From Knoellia koreensis (GTDB lineage Bacteria > Actinomycetota > Actinomycetes > Actinomycetales > Dermatophilaceae): a stretch of DNA of 64,000 bases. The notes beneath the pieces were generated by a model. That model did not search any database and had not been told where the DNA came from. It saw only the letters and a list, made by a program, of their open reading frames with translations. Positions within the stretch are counted from its first letter, which is position 1, and the number at the start of each line of letters is the position of its first letter. Where the stretch lies: assembly GCF_013041615.1 (NCBI RefSeq), contig NZ_JABEPQ010000001.1:426976-490975 (forward strand), given 5' to 3'. Both the position numbers and the translations under genes were made by a program. This document shows, one piece after another, positions 1 to 8,189 of the stretch.

Positions 1-1330
1 GCCTGCCGCGTCGGTCGCCCTGGCCACGGCGGTGTGCGAGCCGTCCGCCAAGTCAGTGGTTGGGGTGTAGGTCCACGACCCGTCCGCGCCCGTGGGCACA
101 CTCACCGGCGTGCCAGCGTCGATCGCCAAGCTGATCGATCCGTTCAGGACGTCTGAGGTCCCGGTGATCGGCGGTGTGGCGTCGTTCGTCGAGGACCCGT
201 CGGCCGGTGCAGTGATTGCCACGGCCGGAGCGGTGGTGTCGATGGTGAACGTGGAGGAGTCGGAGGCCGTGTTGCCTGCCGCGTCGGTCGCCCTGGCCAC
301 GGCGGTGTGCGAGCCGTCCGCCAAGTCAGTGGTTGGGGTGTAGGTCCACGACCCGTCCGCGCCCGTGGGCACACTCACCGGCGTGCCAGCGTCGATCGTC
401 AGACTGATCGATCCGTTCAGCACATCCGAGGTCCCCGTGAGCGCCGGTGTGGCGTCGTTCGTCGAGGACCCGTCGGCCGGTGCAGTGATTGCCACGGCCG
501 GAGCGGTGGTGTCGATGGTGAACGTGGAGGAGTCCGAGGCCGTGTTGCCTGCCGCGTCGGTCGCCCTGGCCACGGCGGTGTGCGAGCCGTCCGCCAAGTC
601 AGTGGTCGGGGTGTAGGTCCACGACCCGTCCGCGCCCGTGGGCACACTCACCGGCGTGCCAGCGTCGATCGTCAGACTGATCGACCCGTTCAGCACATCC
701 GAGGTTCCGGTGATCGCGGGCGTCGGGTCGTTCGTCACCGAACCGTCGGCCGGTGCAGTGATCGTCACGGCCGGCGCGGTCGTGTCGACGGTGAAGGTCG
801 AGCTGTCGGTGGCGGTGTTGCCTTGCGGGTCGGTGGCCGTTGCCACGGCCACGTGCGGGCCCTCACCCAGAGCAGTCGCAGGCGTGTACGACCACGACCC
901 GTCCGCCGCGGTGGGCACGGTGGCGGGCGCACCGCCGTCGATGGCGAGGCGGACCGACCCACTGAGCACATTCGAGGTTCCGGTGATCGCCGGGGTGGCG
1001 TCGTTCGTCGCAGACCCGTCAGCCGGCTCCGTGATCGCGACAGCTGGCGGCACGTCGACGGTGAACCTCGTCGAGTCGGTCGCCGAGTTGCCGGCCGTGT
1101 CGGTGGCCGTTGCCACGGCCGTGTGCGTCGTCTCGGACAGGGGCGTCGTGGGGGTGTAGGACCATGACCCGTCGGCCGCGGTGGGGACGGTGACCGGGGA
1201 GCCGCCGTCGATGGCGAGGGTGATCGAGCCCGACAGCACCCCGGACGTGCCGCTGAAGGTGGGCGTCGCGTCGGGCACGGTCGACCCGTCGGCCGGGGCG
1301 ACGATGTTGATTGCGGGGGCAGTGGTGTCG
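1..1330 (-). repeat. Tandem 273-bp repeats encoding Ig-like modules
   Basis: Equivalent module boundaries fall at 92, 365, 638 and 911 (exact 273-bp steps) and at 1181 (270 bp, one codon less). The units at 92-364 and 365-637 and the partial unit at 1-91 are almost identical. The unit at 638-910 is partly diverged, and the two nearest the N-terminus (911-1330) more so. This gradient suggests recent expansion by unequal crossover toward the C-terminal end. Confidence 0.9.
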
Positions 1331-2319
1331 CACTCGACCCCGCCTGCCGGCGCCGTGGCGGCGACGGTCAGCGGCAGGATCCCGAGCGTCACCGTTCCCG
1401 TGCCGGCCAGAAGGGAGACCCTCGCCGTCAGGTAGGTCGTGGAGAAGGTGCCACCGGCGGCGACGATGTCGGCGTTGCTGGCGAGGTGCAACGTCACCGA
1501 CCCCACCAGCGGCACCGAGACGGTGAGGTCGGCACCTGCCACGAGCGTGACCGTGCCGATGCCCGGGCCGGTGACCTGGACCGAGGAGCCGGTGATGCTC
1601 GCGCTGCCGGCGGCGCCACTGGTCGCCGTCGTGCTCAGCTCGGGCTGGAGGGCGGACACGCGGACCGCCCCGCCGAGGAGGGCCAGGCCGGCCACGTTTC
1701 CCCGGGCGGTGCTGGTCACGCCACGGGTGTCGTGGGTGGGCGACTGCGCCGTGAGCGAGGTGGTCGTCGTCACCGATGACACACCGGTCTGGAGCACGTT
1801 GACGCCCAAGGCTCCCACCGAGGCGCCGGTCGTGGTGGTCACGGCCCGCGAGATCGGCTGCCCGGCAGGGACGCAGGCGTTCGCGCCGGCCCACGTTGCC
1901 TCATCGGTGTAGGTGAGAACCCCCGTGGACAGCACCCCGGGCAGCGTCACCGAGGCCAGTCCGCCGGAGTCGGCCGAGTCAGGAGGGGCGGTCTCGGTGT
2001 TCGCGGCCCTGACCCCGACCGGCCCGAGGAGCACCCCGAGGTTGGCGGACGTCGCCGTCGACGGGGCCGTGGCGTCGGTGCTGTCGACCGCGCTGGTGGA
2101 GTGCACGAGATCGGTGGCCAGCAGGTTCGCTCCGACGATCGAGCTCGCCGCGGTCAGGACGTCGCCGGTCGCGGTGGCGGAGTATGCCGCGGGCAGGGGG
2201 GCGGCGGACGCGCTCGGCGCCGCGACGGCCAGACCACTCCCGGCGAGTCCCGCCGTGGCAGCCATCGCCAACCACCGACGTACCCATCGGCGACCCAGGA
2301 CCTTGTGAAGTTGCACCAT
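1..2319 (-). CDS. Exported Ig-like repeat surface protein (3' end outside window)
   Basis: The reading frame is open from the ATG at 2319 to the left edge (773 codons visible), so the C-terminus and any anchor are not seen. Residues 1-40 form a signal peptide: a Lys/Arg-rich start, a hydrophobic core, and an Ala-rich cleavage region near SASA. Residues about 40-330 are Ser/Thr/Ala/Gly/Val-rich and probably beta-structured, with no recognised domain; the beginning resembles choice-of-anchor-type actinobacterial proteins. From about residue 330, tandem Ig-like modules of 90-91 residues follow, each with the pattern TxTDTAPAVxI, PADGS, DGSWTYTP and ATDAAGN, typical of bacterial Ig/Big domains in adhesins. 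GGGAG lies 9 nt before the ATG. A role in adhesion or as a wall stalk is inferred. The second to fourth modules are nearly identical at DNA level. Confidence 0.85.
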   Translation of the reverse strand, partial: MVQLHKVLGRRWVRRWLAMAATAGLAGSGLAVAAPSASAAPLPAAYSATATGDVLTAASSIVGANLLATDLVHSTSAVDSTDATAPSTATSANLGVLLGPVGVRAANTETAPPDSADSGGLASVTLPGVLSTGVLTYTDEATWAGANACVPAGQPISRAVTTTTGASVGALGVNVLQTGVSSVTTTTSLTAQSPTHDTRGVTSTARGNVAGLALLGGAVRVSALQPELSTTATSGAAGSASITGSSVQVTGPGIGTVTLVAGADLTVSVPLVGSVTLHLASNADIVAAGGTFSTTYLTARVSLLAGTGTVTLGILPLTVAATAPAGGVECDTTAPAINIVAPADGSTVPDATPTFSGTSGVLSGSITLAIDGGSPVTVPTAADGSWSYTPTTPLSETTHTAVATATDTAGNSATDSTRFTVDVPPAVAITEPADGSATNDATPAITGTSNVLSGSVRLAIDGGAPATVPTAADGSWSYTPATALGEGPHVAVATATDPQGNTATDSSTFTVDTTAPAVTITAPADGSVTNDPTPAITGTSDVLNGSISLTIDAGTPVSVPTGADGSWTYTPTTDLADGSHTAVARATDAAGNTASDSSTFTIDTTAPAVAITAPADGSSTNDATPALTGTSDVLNGSISLTIDAGTPVSVPTGADGSWTYTPTTDLADGSHTAVARATDAAGNTASDSSTFTIDTTAPAVAITAPADGSSTNDATPPITGTSDVLNGSISLAIDAGTPVSVPTGADGSWTYTPTTDLADGSHTAVARATDAAG

Positions 2320-2355
2320 GAGATGTGACTCCCTGGCTCATGCACCCCAACATCT

Positions 2356-2375
2356 CTTATACGTCAAATGACGTA
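2356..2375 (-). promoter_or_regulatory. Perfect palindrome upstream of the Ig-repeat gene
   Basis: TACGTCA-AA-TGACGTA at 2360-2375 is a perfect 7-bp inverted repeat. It sits about 40 bp upstream of the ATG at 2319 and abuts TATAAG (2361-2356, minus strand), a possible -10. An operator for a dimeric regulator is inferred. The half-site TTTGACGT recurs upstream of the histidine kinase (14499) and of the second response regulator (15900). Confidence 0.45.
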
Positions 2376-2414
2376 GTCCTGTCCCGCCTTCCTGAAAAAA
2401 TTCTGTGAGACCGG

Positions 2415-3224
2415 TCAGCCGCGTCGACAGACGAAGATGGCGGTCCCGGGGAAGTGCCGGCCGCGCAGGGGGGACCACCCGCCCCAGGTCTCGTGGTTGC
2501 GCTCGGGCCACTCCGGCTCGACGAGGTCCACCAGGACCAGCCCGGCCGCGACCAGCTCACGGACCCGGTCGCCGAGCGTGCGGTGGTGCTCGACGTACGT
2601 CGCCTCCCCGTCGCTGTCCGCCTCGACGTACGGCGTGCGGTCGAAGTAGGACTGCCGCACGGTGAGCCCGTTCTCGCCCGGGTCGTCCGGGAACGCCCAC
2701 CGGAACGGGTGGGTGGTCGAGAAGACGAACCGCCCGCCGGGGCGCAGCACCCGCGCCACCTCTCGCATCAGGGCGCCGCTGTCGGCCACGAACGGCACCG
2801 CCCCGTATGCCGTGAAGACGACGTCGAAGACCGCCTCGCCGAAGGGCAGTGCGACGGCGTCGCACTGCGCAAGGGGCACCGGGCGCGCCGGGGGAGTGAC
2901 CCCGACGTTGAGCCGCCGCGCCTCGCGGAGCATCCCGGCCGACAGGTCGGTGGCCACGACGGAGCCGCCCTGCCCTGCCACCCAACGGGAGCACTGCGCC
3001 GCGCCCGCCCCGATCTCGAGCACCCGGCGGCCGGCCACGTCGCCCAGCAGGCCGAGCTCCGACTCGTGCCACCCCTCGGGACCCCAGACGAAGTCGTCGT
3101 CCCCGAGGAACCGGCCGTGCTCGGCGTAGTACTCACCCGCCTCTGCGTCCCACCAGGACCGGTTCGCCACAGCGGTTTCCTCCGGTCCCGCCACCCGGCG
3201 GCTGACCTGCGCAAACTCGCTCAC
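2415..3224 (-). CDS. Class I SAM-dependent methyltransferase
   Basis: A 269-residue protein with a Rossmann methyltransferase fold. Motif I VLEIGAGAAQ lies near residues 68-77, an acidic motif II in VATDLSAGM follows, and the post-motif VLRPGGRFVFST is near residue 165. The substrate cannot be told from sequence. The N-terminal NRSWWDAEAGEYYAEHG resembles actinobacterial methyltransferases of unknown substrate. I chose the GTG at 3224 because GTGAGG precedes it by about 9 nt and the fold begins soon after; the frame is also open upstream to 3320, but that extension would cross the rpsA promoter. It is divergent from rpsA and probably monocistronic. Confidence 0.85.
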   Translation of the reverse strand: MSEFAQVSRRVAGPEETAVANRSWWDAEAGEYYAEHGRFLGDDDFVWGPEGWHESELGLLGDVAGRRVLEIGAGAAQCSRWVAGQGGSVVATDLSAGMLREARRLNVGVTPPARPVPLAQCDAVALPFGEAVFDVVFTAYGAVPFVADSGALMREVARVLRPGGRFVFSTTHPFRWAFPDDPGENGLTVRQSYFDRTPYVEADSDGEATYVEHHRTLGDRVRELVAAGLVLVDLVEPEWPERNHETWGGWSPLRGRHFPGTAIFVCRRG

Positions 3225-3242
3225 CCGGCATACCTCACGGTT

Positions 3243-3272
3243 TTGACCCCCAGCAGACACGGTCGGTAAGGT
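3243..3272 (+). promoter_or_regulatory. Probable sigma-70-type promoter of rpsA
   Basis: TTGACC (3243-3248) is followed after 18 bp by TAAGGT (3267-3272), close to the actinobacterial housekeeping consensus. It implies an rpsA leader of about 80 nt, which could carry autoregulation. Confidence 0.6.
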
Positions 3273-3360
3273 GGACACGCACATTTGTGTGCGCGCGTTC
3301 TCGCGTGCCCACCAACGCACACCTTCTATTCAATCTGTCCACCATCGGAGTTCCTACTAC

Positions 3361-4857
3361 ATGACTGCCAGCACGGTCGAGAAGACCGCCCCTCAGGTTG
3401 CCATCAACGACATTGGCTCTGAGGAAGACCTCCTTGCCGCGATCGACGCGACCATCAAGGACTTCAACGACGGCGACATCGTCGAGGGTCGCATCGTCAA
3501 GGTCGACCGGGACGAGGTCCTGCTCGACATCGGCTACAAGACCGAGGGCGTCATCCCCTCGCGTGAGCTGTCCATCAAGCACGACGTCGACCCCAACGAG
3601 GTCGTCACCGTCGGCGACGAGGTCGAGGCCCTCGTCCTCCAGAAGGAGGACAAGGAAGGCCGCCTGATCCTGTCCAAGAAGCGCGCCCAGTACGAGCGCG
3701 CCTGGGGCACGATCGAGAAGATCAAGGAGGAGGACGGCGTCGTCACCGGCACCGTCATCGAGGTCGTCAAGGGCGGCCTCATCCTCGACATCGGCCTGCG
3801 CGGCTTCCTGCCCGCCTCCCTCGTGGAGATGCGTCGCGTCCGCGACCTCCAGCCCTACGTGGGCAAGGAGATCGAGGCCAAGATCATCGAGCTCGACAAG
3901 AACCGCAACAACGTGGTCCTGTCGCGCCGTGCCTGGCTCGAGCAGACCCAGTCCGAGGTCCGCACCACGTTCCTCAAGGAGCTCCAGAAGGGGCAGGTCC
4001 GCTCCGGCGTCGTGTCCTCGATCGTCAACTTCGGTGCGTTCGTGGACCTCGGCGGTGTCGACGGTCTCGTCCACGTCTCCGAGCTGTCCTGGAAGCACAT
4101 CGACCACCCGTCCGAGGTCGTCGAGGTGGGCCAGGAGGTCACCGTCGAGGTGCTCGACGTGGACATGGACCGCGAGCGTGTCTCCCTGTCGCTCAAGGCG
4201 ACGCAGGAGGACCCGTGGCAGCACTTCGCCCGGACCCACGCGATCGGTCAGGTCGTCCCGGGCAAGGTCACCAAGCTCGTCCCGTTCGGTGCGTTCGTCC
4301 GTGTCGACGACGGCATCGAGGGCCTGGTCCACATCTCCGAGCTGGCCGAGCGCCACGTGGAGCTGCCGGAGCAGGTCGTCCAGGTCGGCCAGGACATCTT
4401 CGTCAAGGTCATCGACATCGACCTCGAGCGTCGCCGGATCTCGCTGAGCCTCAAGCAGGCCAACGACGACAGCGCGCCCGTCGCCGAGTTCGACCCGACC
4501 CTCTACGGCATGGCCGCGGAGTACGACGAGCAGGGCAACTACAAGTACCCCGAGGGCTTCGACCCGGAGACCAACGAGTGGCTCGAGGGCTACGACGAGC
4601 AGCGCGAGAAGTGGGAGAAGCAGTACGCCGAGGCCCACGCCCGCTGGGAGGCCCACAAGGCGCAGATCGAGGAGGCCACCAAGGCCGACGCGGAGGCGGC
4701 TGCCAACGCCGGCACCGCCACCTCGTACTCGTCCGACTCGGGCTCGTCGTCCGACGGCGACGCGGGTGCCAGCCGCCCGGCCGCCCCGGCGAACGAGGGC
4801 ACCCTCGCCTCCGACGAGGCCCTCGCCGCGCTGCGCGAAAAGCTCACCGGCAACTGA
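3361..4857 (+). CDS. rpsA: 30S ribosomal protein S1
   Basis: A 498-residue S1 protein that binds mRNA on the small subunit and assists initiation, especially of structured or SD-poor messages. Four S1/OB domains are visible, starting near residues 35 (GDIVEGRIVKVDRDEVLLDIG), 125 (GVVTGTVIEVVKGGLILDIG), 213 (SGVVSSIVNFGAFVDLGG) and 298 (GKVTKLVPFGAFVRVDDG). A Glu/Ala-rich linker and an Ala/Ser tail follow. Four rather than six domains is normal for actinobacteria. I start at the ATG at 3361 (MTASTVEK), with GGAG 10 nt upstream. S1 is relevant here because many genes in the window appear leaderless. Confidence 0.96.
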   Translation: MTASTVEKTAPQVAINDIGSEEDLLAAIDATIKDFNDGDIVEGRIVKVDRDEVLLDIGYKTEGVIPSRELSIKHDVDPNEVVTVGDEVEALVLQKEDKEGRLILSKKRAQYERAWGTIEKIKEEDGVVTGTVIEVVKGGLILDIGLRGFLPASLVEMRRVRDLQPYVGKEIEAKIIELDKNRNNVVLSRRAWLEQTQSEVRTTFLKELQKGQVRSGVVSSIVNFGAFVDLGGVDGLVHVSELSWKHIDHPSEVVEVGQEVTVEVLDVDMDRERVSLSLKATQEDPWQHFARTHAIGQVVPGKVTKLVPFGAFVRVDDGIEGLVHISELAERHVELPEQVVQVGQDIFVKVIDIDLERRRISLSLKQANDDSAPVAEFDPTLYGMAAEYDEQGNYKYPEGFDPETNEWLEGYDEQREKWEKQYAEAHARWEAHKAQIEEATKADAEAAANAGTATSYSSDSGSSSDGDAGASRPAAPANEGTLASDEALAALREKLTGN

Positions 4858-4863
4858 GCCCAC

Positions 4864-4937
4864 CGGCATACCGACGAGGTATGCCGTGTGGCCACGACAC
4901 GAGGCCCGGTTCCCCTTCGTGGGGGCCGGGCCTCGTG
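4864..4937 (+). terminator. rpsA terminator with an inverted GTATGCCG pair
   Basis: Seven nucleotides after the rpsA stop come an inverted pair of the dispersed word (CGGCATAC 4864-4871 and GTATGCCG 4879-4886, loop 7). A strong hairpin follows, with 12-bp arms CACGAGGCCCGG (4898-4909) and CCGGGCCTCGTG (4926-4937) and an inner CCCC/GGGG stem. There is no T-tract, as is usual at this GC content. Confidence 0.8.
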
Positions 4938-4949
4938 CCGTGCCCGGGT

Positions 4950-4955
4950 TAGGTT
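4950..4955 (+). promoter_or_regulatory. -10 box, leaderless start of the DUF4184 gene
   Basis: TAGGTT is followed by 7 nt and then the ATG at 4963, so transcription should begin at the start codon. No SD is present. Confidence 0.55.
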
Positions 4956-4962
4956 CTGCGGT

Positions 4963-5742
4963 ATGCCGTTCACGCCAGCCCACGTCGCGGCTGTGCTGCC
5001 GTTCATGGGTCGGCGTCGCCCGCGCTGGGCGGTGCCGTCGGCGCTCGTGATCGGGGCGATGGTGCCCGACGCGTTGTACTTCGTGCCCGTCAGGGGTGAC
5101 CGTGGCTTCACCCATTCCCTCACCGGCGTCGTCACCCTTGACCTCGTCCTCGGCCTGCTGGCGTTCGCGGCCTGGCGGCTGGCCGTCGCCCCCGCGGCGC
5201 GCGACCTCGCTCCGACTGCGGTGCGCGAGCGCCTCCCCGCGCCGGCCGTTCCGCGCGGACGGGACTGGTGGTGGGCCGCGGTCTGCGTCGTGGTGGGCGC
5301 CCTGACCCACGTCGCGTGGGACGCCTTCACCCACTGGGACGGCTGGGTCGTCCGGCACCTCCCCGTCTTGCGCGAGCCGCTCCTGGGGCCGCTGGCGACC
5401 TACAAGGTGGCCCAGTTCGCCAGTGGCGTGGTCGGCGTCCTGGTCGTGCTCTGGTGGGTGGCGAAGGAGCTGCGTCGCGCACCCGTGACCGGGGACGAGC
5501 CGGCTCGATCGAGCCCTGCCGAGCGGGCAGCGGTGTGGGTCGTGCTGGTCGCAGGTCCGGCCCTCGTCGCCCTGGGGTCCTGGGCGCAGCAGCTCTGGTC
5601 GGGCGCGCCTGCGGAGGTGGCCGCGTTCGTGGCCGTCACGCGGGGGATCGGCGCGGGAGGAGGTCTGCTCCTGGGCGTGGTCCTGTGGTGGTGGCTCGGG
5701 GCCGCCAGCAGGTCCCGGGCGCGGTCCACCAGCCGCGTGTGA
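4963..5742 (+). CDS. DUF4184 family integral membrane protein
   Basis: 259 residues with about six hydrophobic segments. The N-terminus MPFTPAHVAAVLP, the GFTHSLTG motif near residue 48 and HVAWDAFTHWDGW near residue 110 are conserved features of DUF4184, a family of unknown function. The His/Asp pairs in these motifs resemble the metal-binding motifs of membrane hydrolases such as LpxI/YdjM-type proteins, but I would not assign an activity. The ATG overlaps a copy of the dispersed word (gtATGCCG), which therefore also encodes Met-Pro. The downstream F420 gene begins 10 bp after the stop. Confidence 0.85.
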   Translation: MPFTPAHVAAVLPFMGRRRPRWAVPSALVIGAMVPDALYFVPVRGDRGFTHSLTGVVTLDLVLGLLAFAAWRLAVAPAARDLAPTAVRERLPAPAVPRGRDWWWAAVCVVVGALTHVAWDAFTHWDGWVVRHLPVLREPLLGPLATYKVAQFASGVVGVLVVLWWVAKELRRAPVTGDEPARSSPAERAAVWVVLVAGPALVALGSWAQQLWSGAPAEVAAFVAVTRGIGAGGGLLLGVVLWWWLGAASRSRARSTSRV

Positions 5743-5752
5743 GGATGGCGGC

Positions 5753-6217
5753 ATGGCACGGACCATCGCGACGAACACCCGGGTCGACCTCGACGAGCTG
5801 CTGCACTTCGTGCGGCCGCGGCACCACATGGTCCTCATCACCGAGCGAGCCGACGGCAGGCCGCAGTCGTCCCCGGTGACCGGTGGGGTCGACGACAGCG
5901 GCCGCATCGTCGTCTCGAGCTACCGCGAGCGCGCCAAGACGGCGAACCTGCGCGCCCGCCCCCACGCCTCGGTGCTGGTGCTGTCCGACGACTTCGGCGA
6001 TGCCTGGGTGCAGGTCGACGGCGACGCCGACGTGGTCGACGCCCGCGACGACGTGGAGCCGTTCGTCGAGTACTACCGCAACATCGCGGGGGAGCACCCC
6101 GACTGGGACGAGTACCGCACGGCGATGGTCACGCAGGACAAGTCGCTGCTGCGCATCACGCCTACCCGCTGGGGCCCGGTGGCAACCGGCGGCTTCCCGG
6201 CACGGCTCGCCGACTGA
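5753..6217 (+). CDS. PPOX-class F420-dependent oxidoreductase
   Basis: A 154-residue split-barrel flavin/deazaflavin-binding protein. ADGRPQSSPVTGGVDD and VVSSYRERAKTANLRARPHASV match the cofactor-binding strands of the FDOR/PPOX class, whose characterised members use F420H2 or FMN to reduce varied substrates. The natural substrate is unknown. GAGGAT six nt before the ATG could be a weak -10 overlapping the preceding stop. Its presence suggests the host makes F420. Confidence 0.85.
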   Translation: MARTIATNTRVDLDELLHFVRPRHHMVLITERADGRPQSSPVTGGVDDSGRIVVSSYRERAKTANLRARPHASVLVLSDDFGDAWVQVDGDADVVDARDDVEPFVEYYRNIAGEHPDWDEYRTAMVTQDKSLLRITPTRWGPVATGGFPARLAD

Positions 6218-6265
6218 GGGGTCGAGGCCATCTCCCTGTGCGGCGGTAGGCGATTCCCGCGCCGC

Positions 6266-6271
6266 TAGGGT
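6266..6271 (+). promoter_or_regulatory. -10 box of coaE (leaderless)
   Basis: TAGGGT, then 7 nt, then the ATG at 6279. Confidence 0.55.
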
Positions 6272-6278
6272 TTGCGAC

Positions 6279-7469
6279 ATGCTGCGCGTCGGCCTCACGG
6301 GAGGCATCGGGTCGGGGAAGTCGACCGTCGCGCGCCGGCTCGCCGAGCTCGGGGCGGTCGTCGTCGACGCCGACCAGCTGGCGCGTGAGGTGGTGGCACC
6401 GGGCAGCGACGGACTGGCCGCCGTGGCAACGCGTTTCGGCGAGACGGTGCTGGCCCCGGACGGCTCGCTGGACCGGGCCGCGTTGGGTGCGCTCGTCTTC
6501 GCCGACCCGGACGCGCGCCGCGACCTCGAGGGCATCACGCACCCGCTCATCGCCCGCCGCACCGCGGAGCTGGTCGCAGCCGCCCCCGAGGACGCGATCG
6601 TGGTTCACGACGTGCCGCTCCTCGTCGAGAAGCACTACATGCCGCAGTACCACCTGGTGGTCGTCGTGGGGGCCGGTGAGGAGGTTCGGCTGGAGCGGCT
6701 CGTCCAGACCCGGGGCATGGCCGAGGCCGATGCCCGGTCACGCATCGCCGCGCAGGCCACCGACGACGAGCGCCGCGCGGCTGCGGACGTGTGGTTCGAC
6801 AACGACGGCTCGGTCGACGACCTGCGGACCGCCGTCGACGCCCTGTGGCGCGAACGGCTGGTGCCGTTCGAGGCGAACGTGCGAGACGGTATACGCGCCC
6901 GTCATCCGGAGGACCTCGTGCTGGTCGAGCCCGACCCCACGTGGCCGGTGCAGGCGGCCCGCCTGCTCGACCGCATCCGGCTGGTGCTCGGCGACGCCGC
7001 GGTCACGGCCGACCACATCGGCAGCACCTCCGTCCCCGGCCTGGTGGCCAAGGACGTGATCGACCTCCAGATCGGTGTCCACGCGCTGTCCGACGTCGAC
7101 AACCCCGCGGTGCTGCAGGCGTTGCGGGACAAGGGGTTTCCCCGAGGCACGGGGGCCCACCACGACAACTCCAAGGACGGCACGCACTGGCCCAAGGTCT
7201 TCTTCGGCTCGAGTGACCCGGGGCGGGTCACGCACCTGCACGTGCGCGAGGTGGGGAGCCCCGGCTGGCGTTGGGCGCTGCTGTTCCGCGACTGGATGCG
7301 CGCCGTGCCGCAGGCGCGCGAGGAGTATGCCGCGCAGAAGCGTGCGCTGGCAGCCACCGGGATGACGACGAGCGAGTATGCCGACGCGAAGGAACCGTGG
7401 TTCGACGCAGTCAGCGCGCGCGCCGAGGCGTGGGCCGCCGAGACCGGATGGGAGCCCCACCGTGGCTGA
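6279..7469 (+). CDS. coaE: Dephospho-CoA kinase fused to a GrpB/UPF0157 domain
   Basis: 396 residues. The N-terminal half is dephospho-CoA kinase, which phosphorylates the 3' ribose hydroxyl in the last step of CoA synthesis. It has a P-loop GGIGSGKST (8-16), DADQLAREVV, and a lid around LERLVQTRGMAEADARSRI. From about residue 205 a GrpB/UPF0157 nucleotidyltransferase-like domain follows, with the signature HIGSTSVPGL and VIDLQIGV. Standalone CoaE is about 200 residues; the fusion is known in actinobacteria, including mycobacteria, where the second domain has been linked to folding or regulation. It overlaps the next gene by 8 bp. Confidence 0.95.
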   Translation: MLRVGLTGGIGSGKSTVARRLAELGAVVVDADQLAREVVAPGSDGLAAVATRFGETVLAPDGSLDRAALGALVFADPDARRDLEGITHPLIARRTAELVAAAPEDAIVVHDVPLLVEKHYMPQYHLVVVVGAGEEVRLERLVQTRGMAEADARSRIAAQATDDERRAAADVWFDNDGSVDDLRTAVDALWRERLVPFEANVRDGIRARHPEDLVLVEPDPTWPVQAARLLDRIRLVLGDAAVTADHIGSTSVPGLVAKDVIDLQIGVHALSDVDNPAVLQALRDKGFPRGTGAHHDNSKDGTHWPKVFFGSSDPGRVTHLHVREVGSPGWRWALLFRDWMRAVPQAREEYAAQKRALAATGMTTSEYADAKEPWFDAVSARAEAWAAETGWEPHRG

Positions 7470-7869
7470 CGGGAGCGAGGAGCAGCCCGAGGTCCGCAAG
7501 CCCGAAAGTGTCTACGGGGTGGGTGACGAGCCCGACCCGCGGTTCTCGCTCGCCAACGAACGCACTGCCTTGGCCTGGATGCGCACGGCGCTGGCGCTGG
7601 TGGCCGGTGGCGTGGCCATCGTGTCGGTGTCGGCACTGCAGGGCCTGCCGCACTGGTCGGCGCTGGTCGGGGGTGCGGCCTGCCTCGGCGGGGCTCTTCT
7701 CGCGGTGCGTGCCGTCACGTCGTGGGCGCGGGTCGAGCGGGCGCTCCGGCTGCGTGAACCACTGCCGTCGCCGCGGGCCCTGGCATCGCTCGCCGGTGGG
7801 GTCGTGGTCTTCGCCGCCGTCGCCGTCCTGCTCGCCGTCCTGGAGCTGCTGTCCGGCGGCTCGTCGTGA
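7462..7869 (+). CDS. DUF202 family membrane protein (first of two)
   Basis: A 135-residue small membrane protein with three hydrophobic segments. RFSLANERTALAWMRTALAL is the DUF202 signature. I start at the GTG at 7462, which overlaps the coaE stop by 8 nt and has GGGAG about 8 nt upstream. It is followed by a second DUF202 gene through a GTGA overlap, so the two products may form a heteromer. The function of the family is unknown; eukaryotic VTC complexes carry the same domain as a membrane anchor. Confidence 0.85.
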   Translation: MADGSEEQPEVRKPESVYGVGDEPDPRFSLANERTALAWMRTALALVAGGVAIVSVSALQGLPHWSALVGGAACLGGALLAVRAVTSWARVERALRLREPLPSPRALASLAGGVVVFAAVAVLLAVLELLSGGSS

Positions 7870-8189
7870 GCACCTTCCCCGACAGGGCCGGGCTCCAGCC
7901 CGAGCGCACCGCCCTCGCCTGGCAACGAACAGCGTTGACCTCGTTGGTGATCCAGGTCGGAGGGGTCGTGCTTGCGCTACGCCTCGGACAGTCGGTCGTG
8001 GCGATCCTCGGTGCGATCATCGCGGGGGTCACCAGCGTCACCGTGGCGGGCGTGCGCCAGAGGTTCGTGGAGCTGCGCGACGACGAGCGCGGCTACTCGC
8101 CGCACCGCCACATGGTCGACGTGGCCGTGGCGACGGGGGGTGCCGCGCTCGTCGGCGGCATCCTGGCGGTCACGGTCGCGTCGCGCTGA
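7866..8189 (+). CDS. DUF202 family membrane protein (second of two)
   Basis: 107 residues beginning with GTG overlapping the previous stop (GTGA), so it is probably translationally coupled. LQPERTALAWQRTALTSL is the DUF202 signature, followed by two further hydrophobic segments; it is shorter than its partner at the N-terminus. The last 20 bp overlap the 3' end of the convergent MFS gene. Confidence 0.85.
   Translation: MSTFPDRAGLQPERTALAWQRTALTSLVIQVGGVVLALRLGQSVVAILGAIIAGVTSVTVAGVRQRFVELRDDERGYSPHRHMVDVAVATGGAALVGGILAVTVASR

Noticed and set aside
1-1330. Tandem repeats as a CRISPR array
   Set aside because: Units are 273 bp, in frame, and encode Ig-like modules; there are no short repeats separated by unique spacers.
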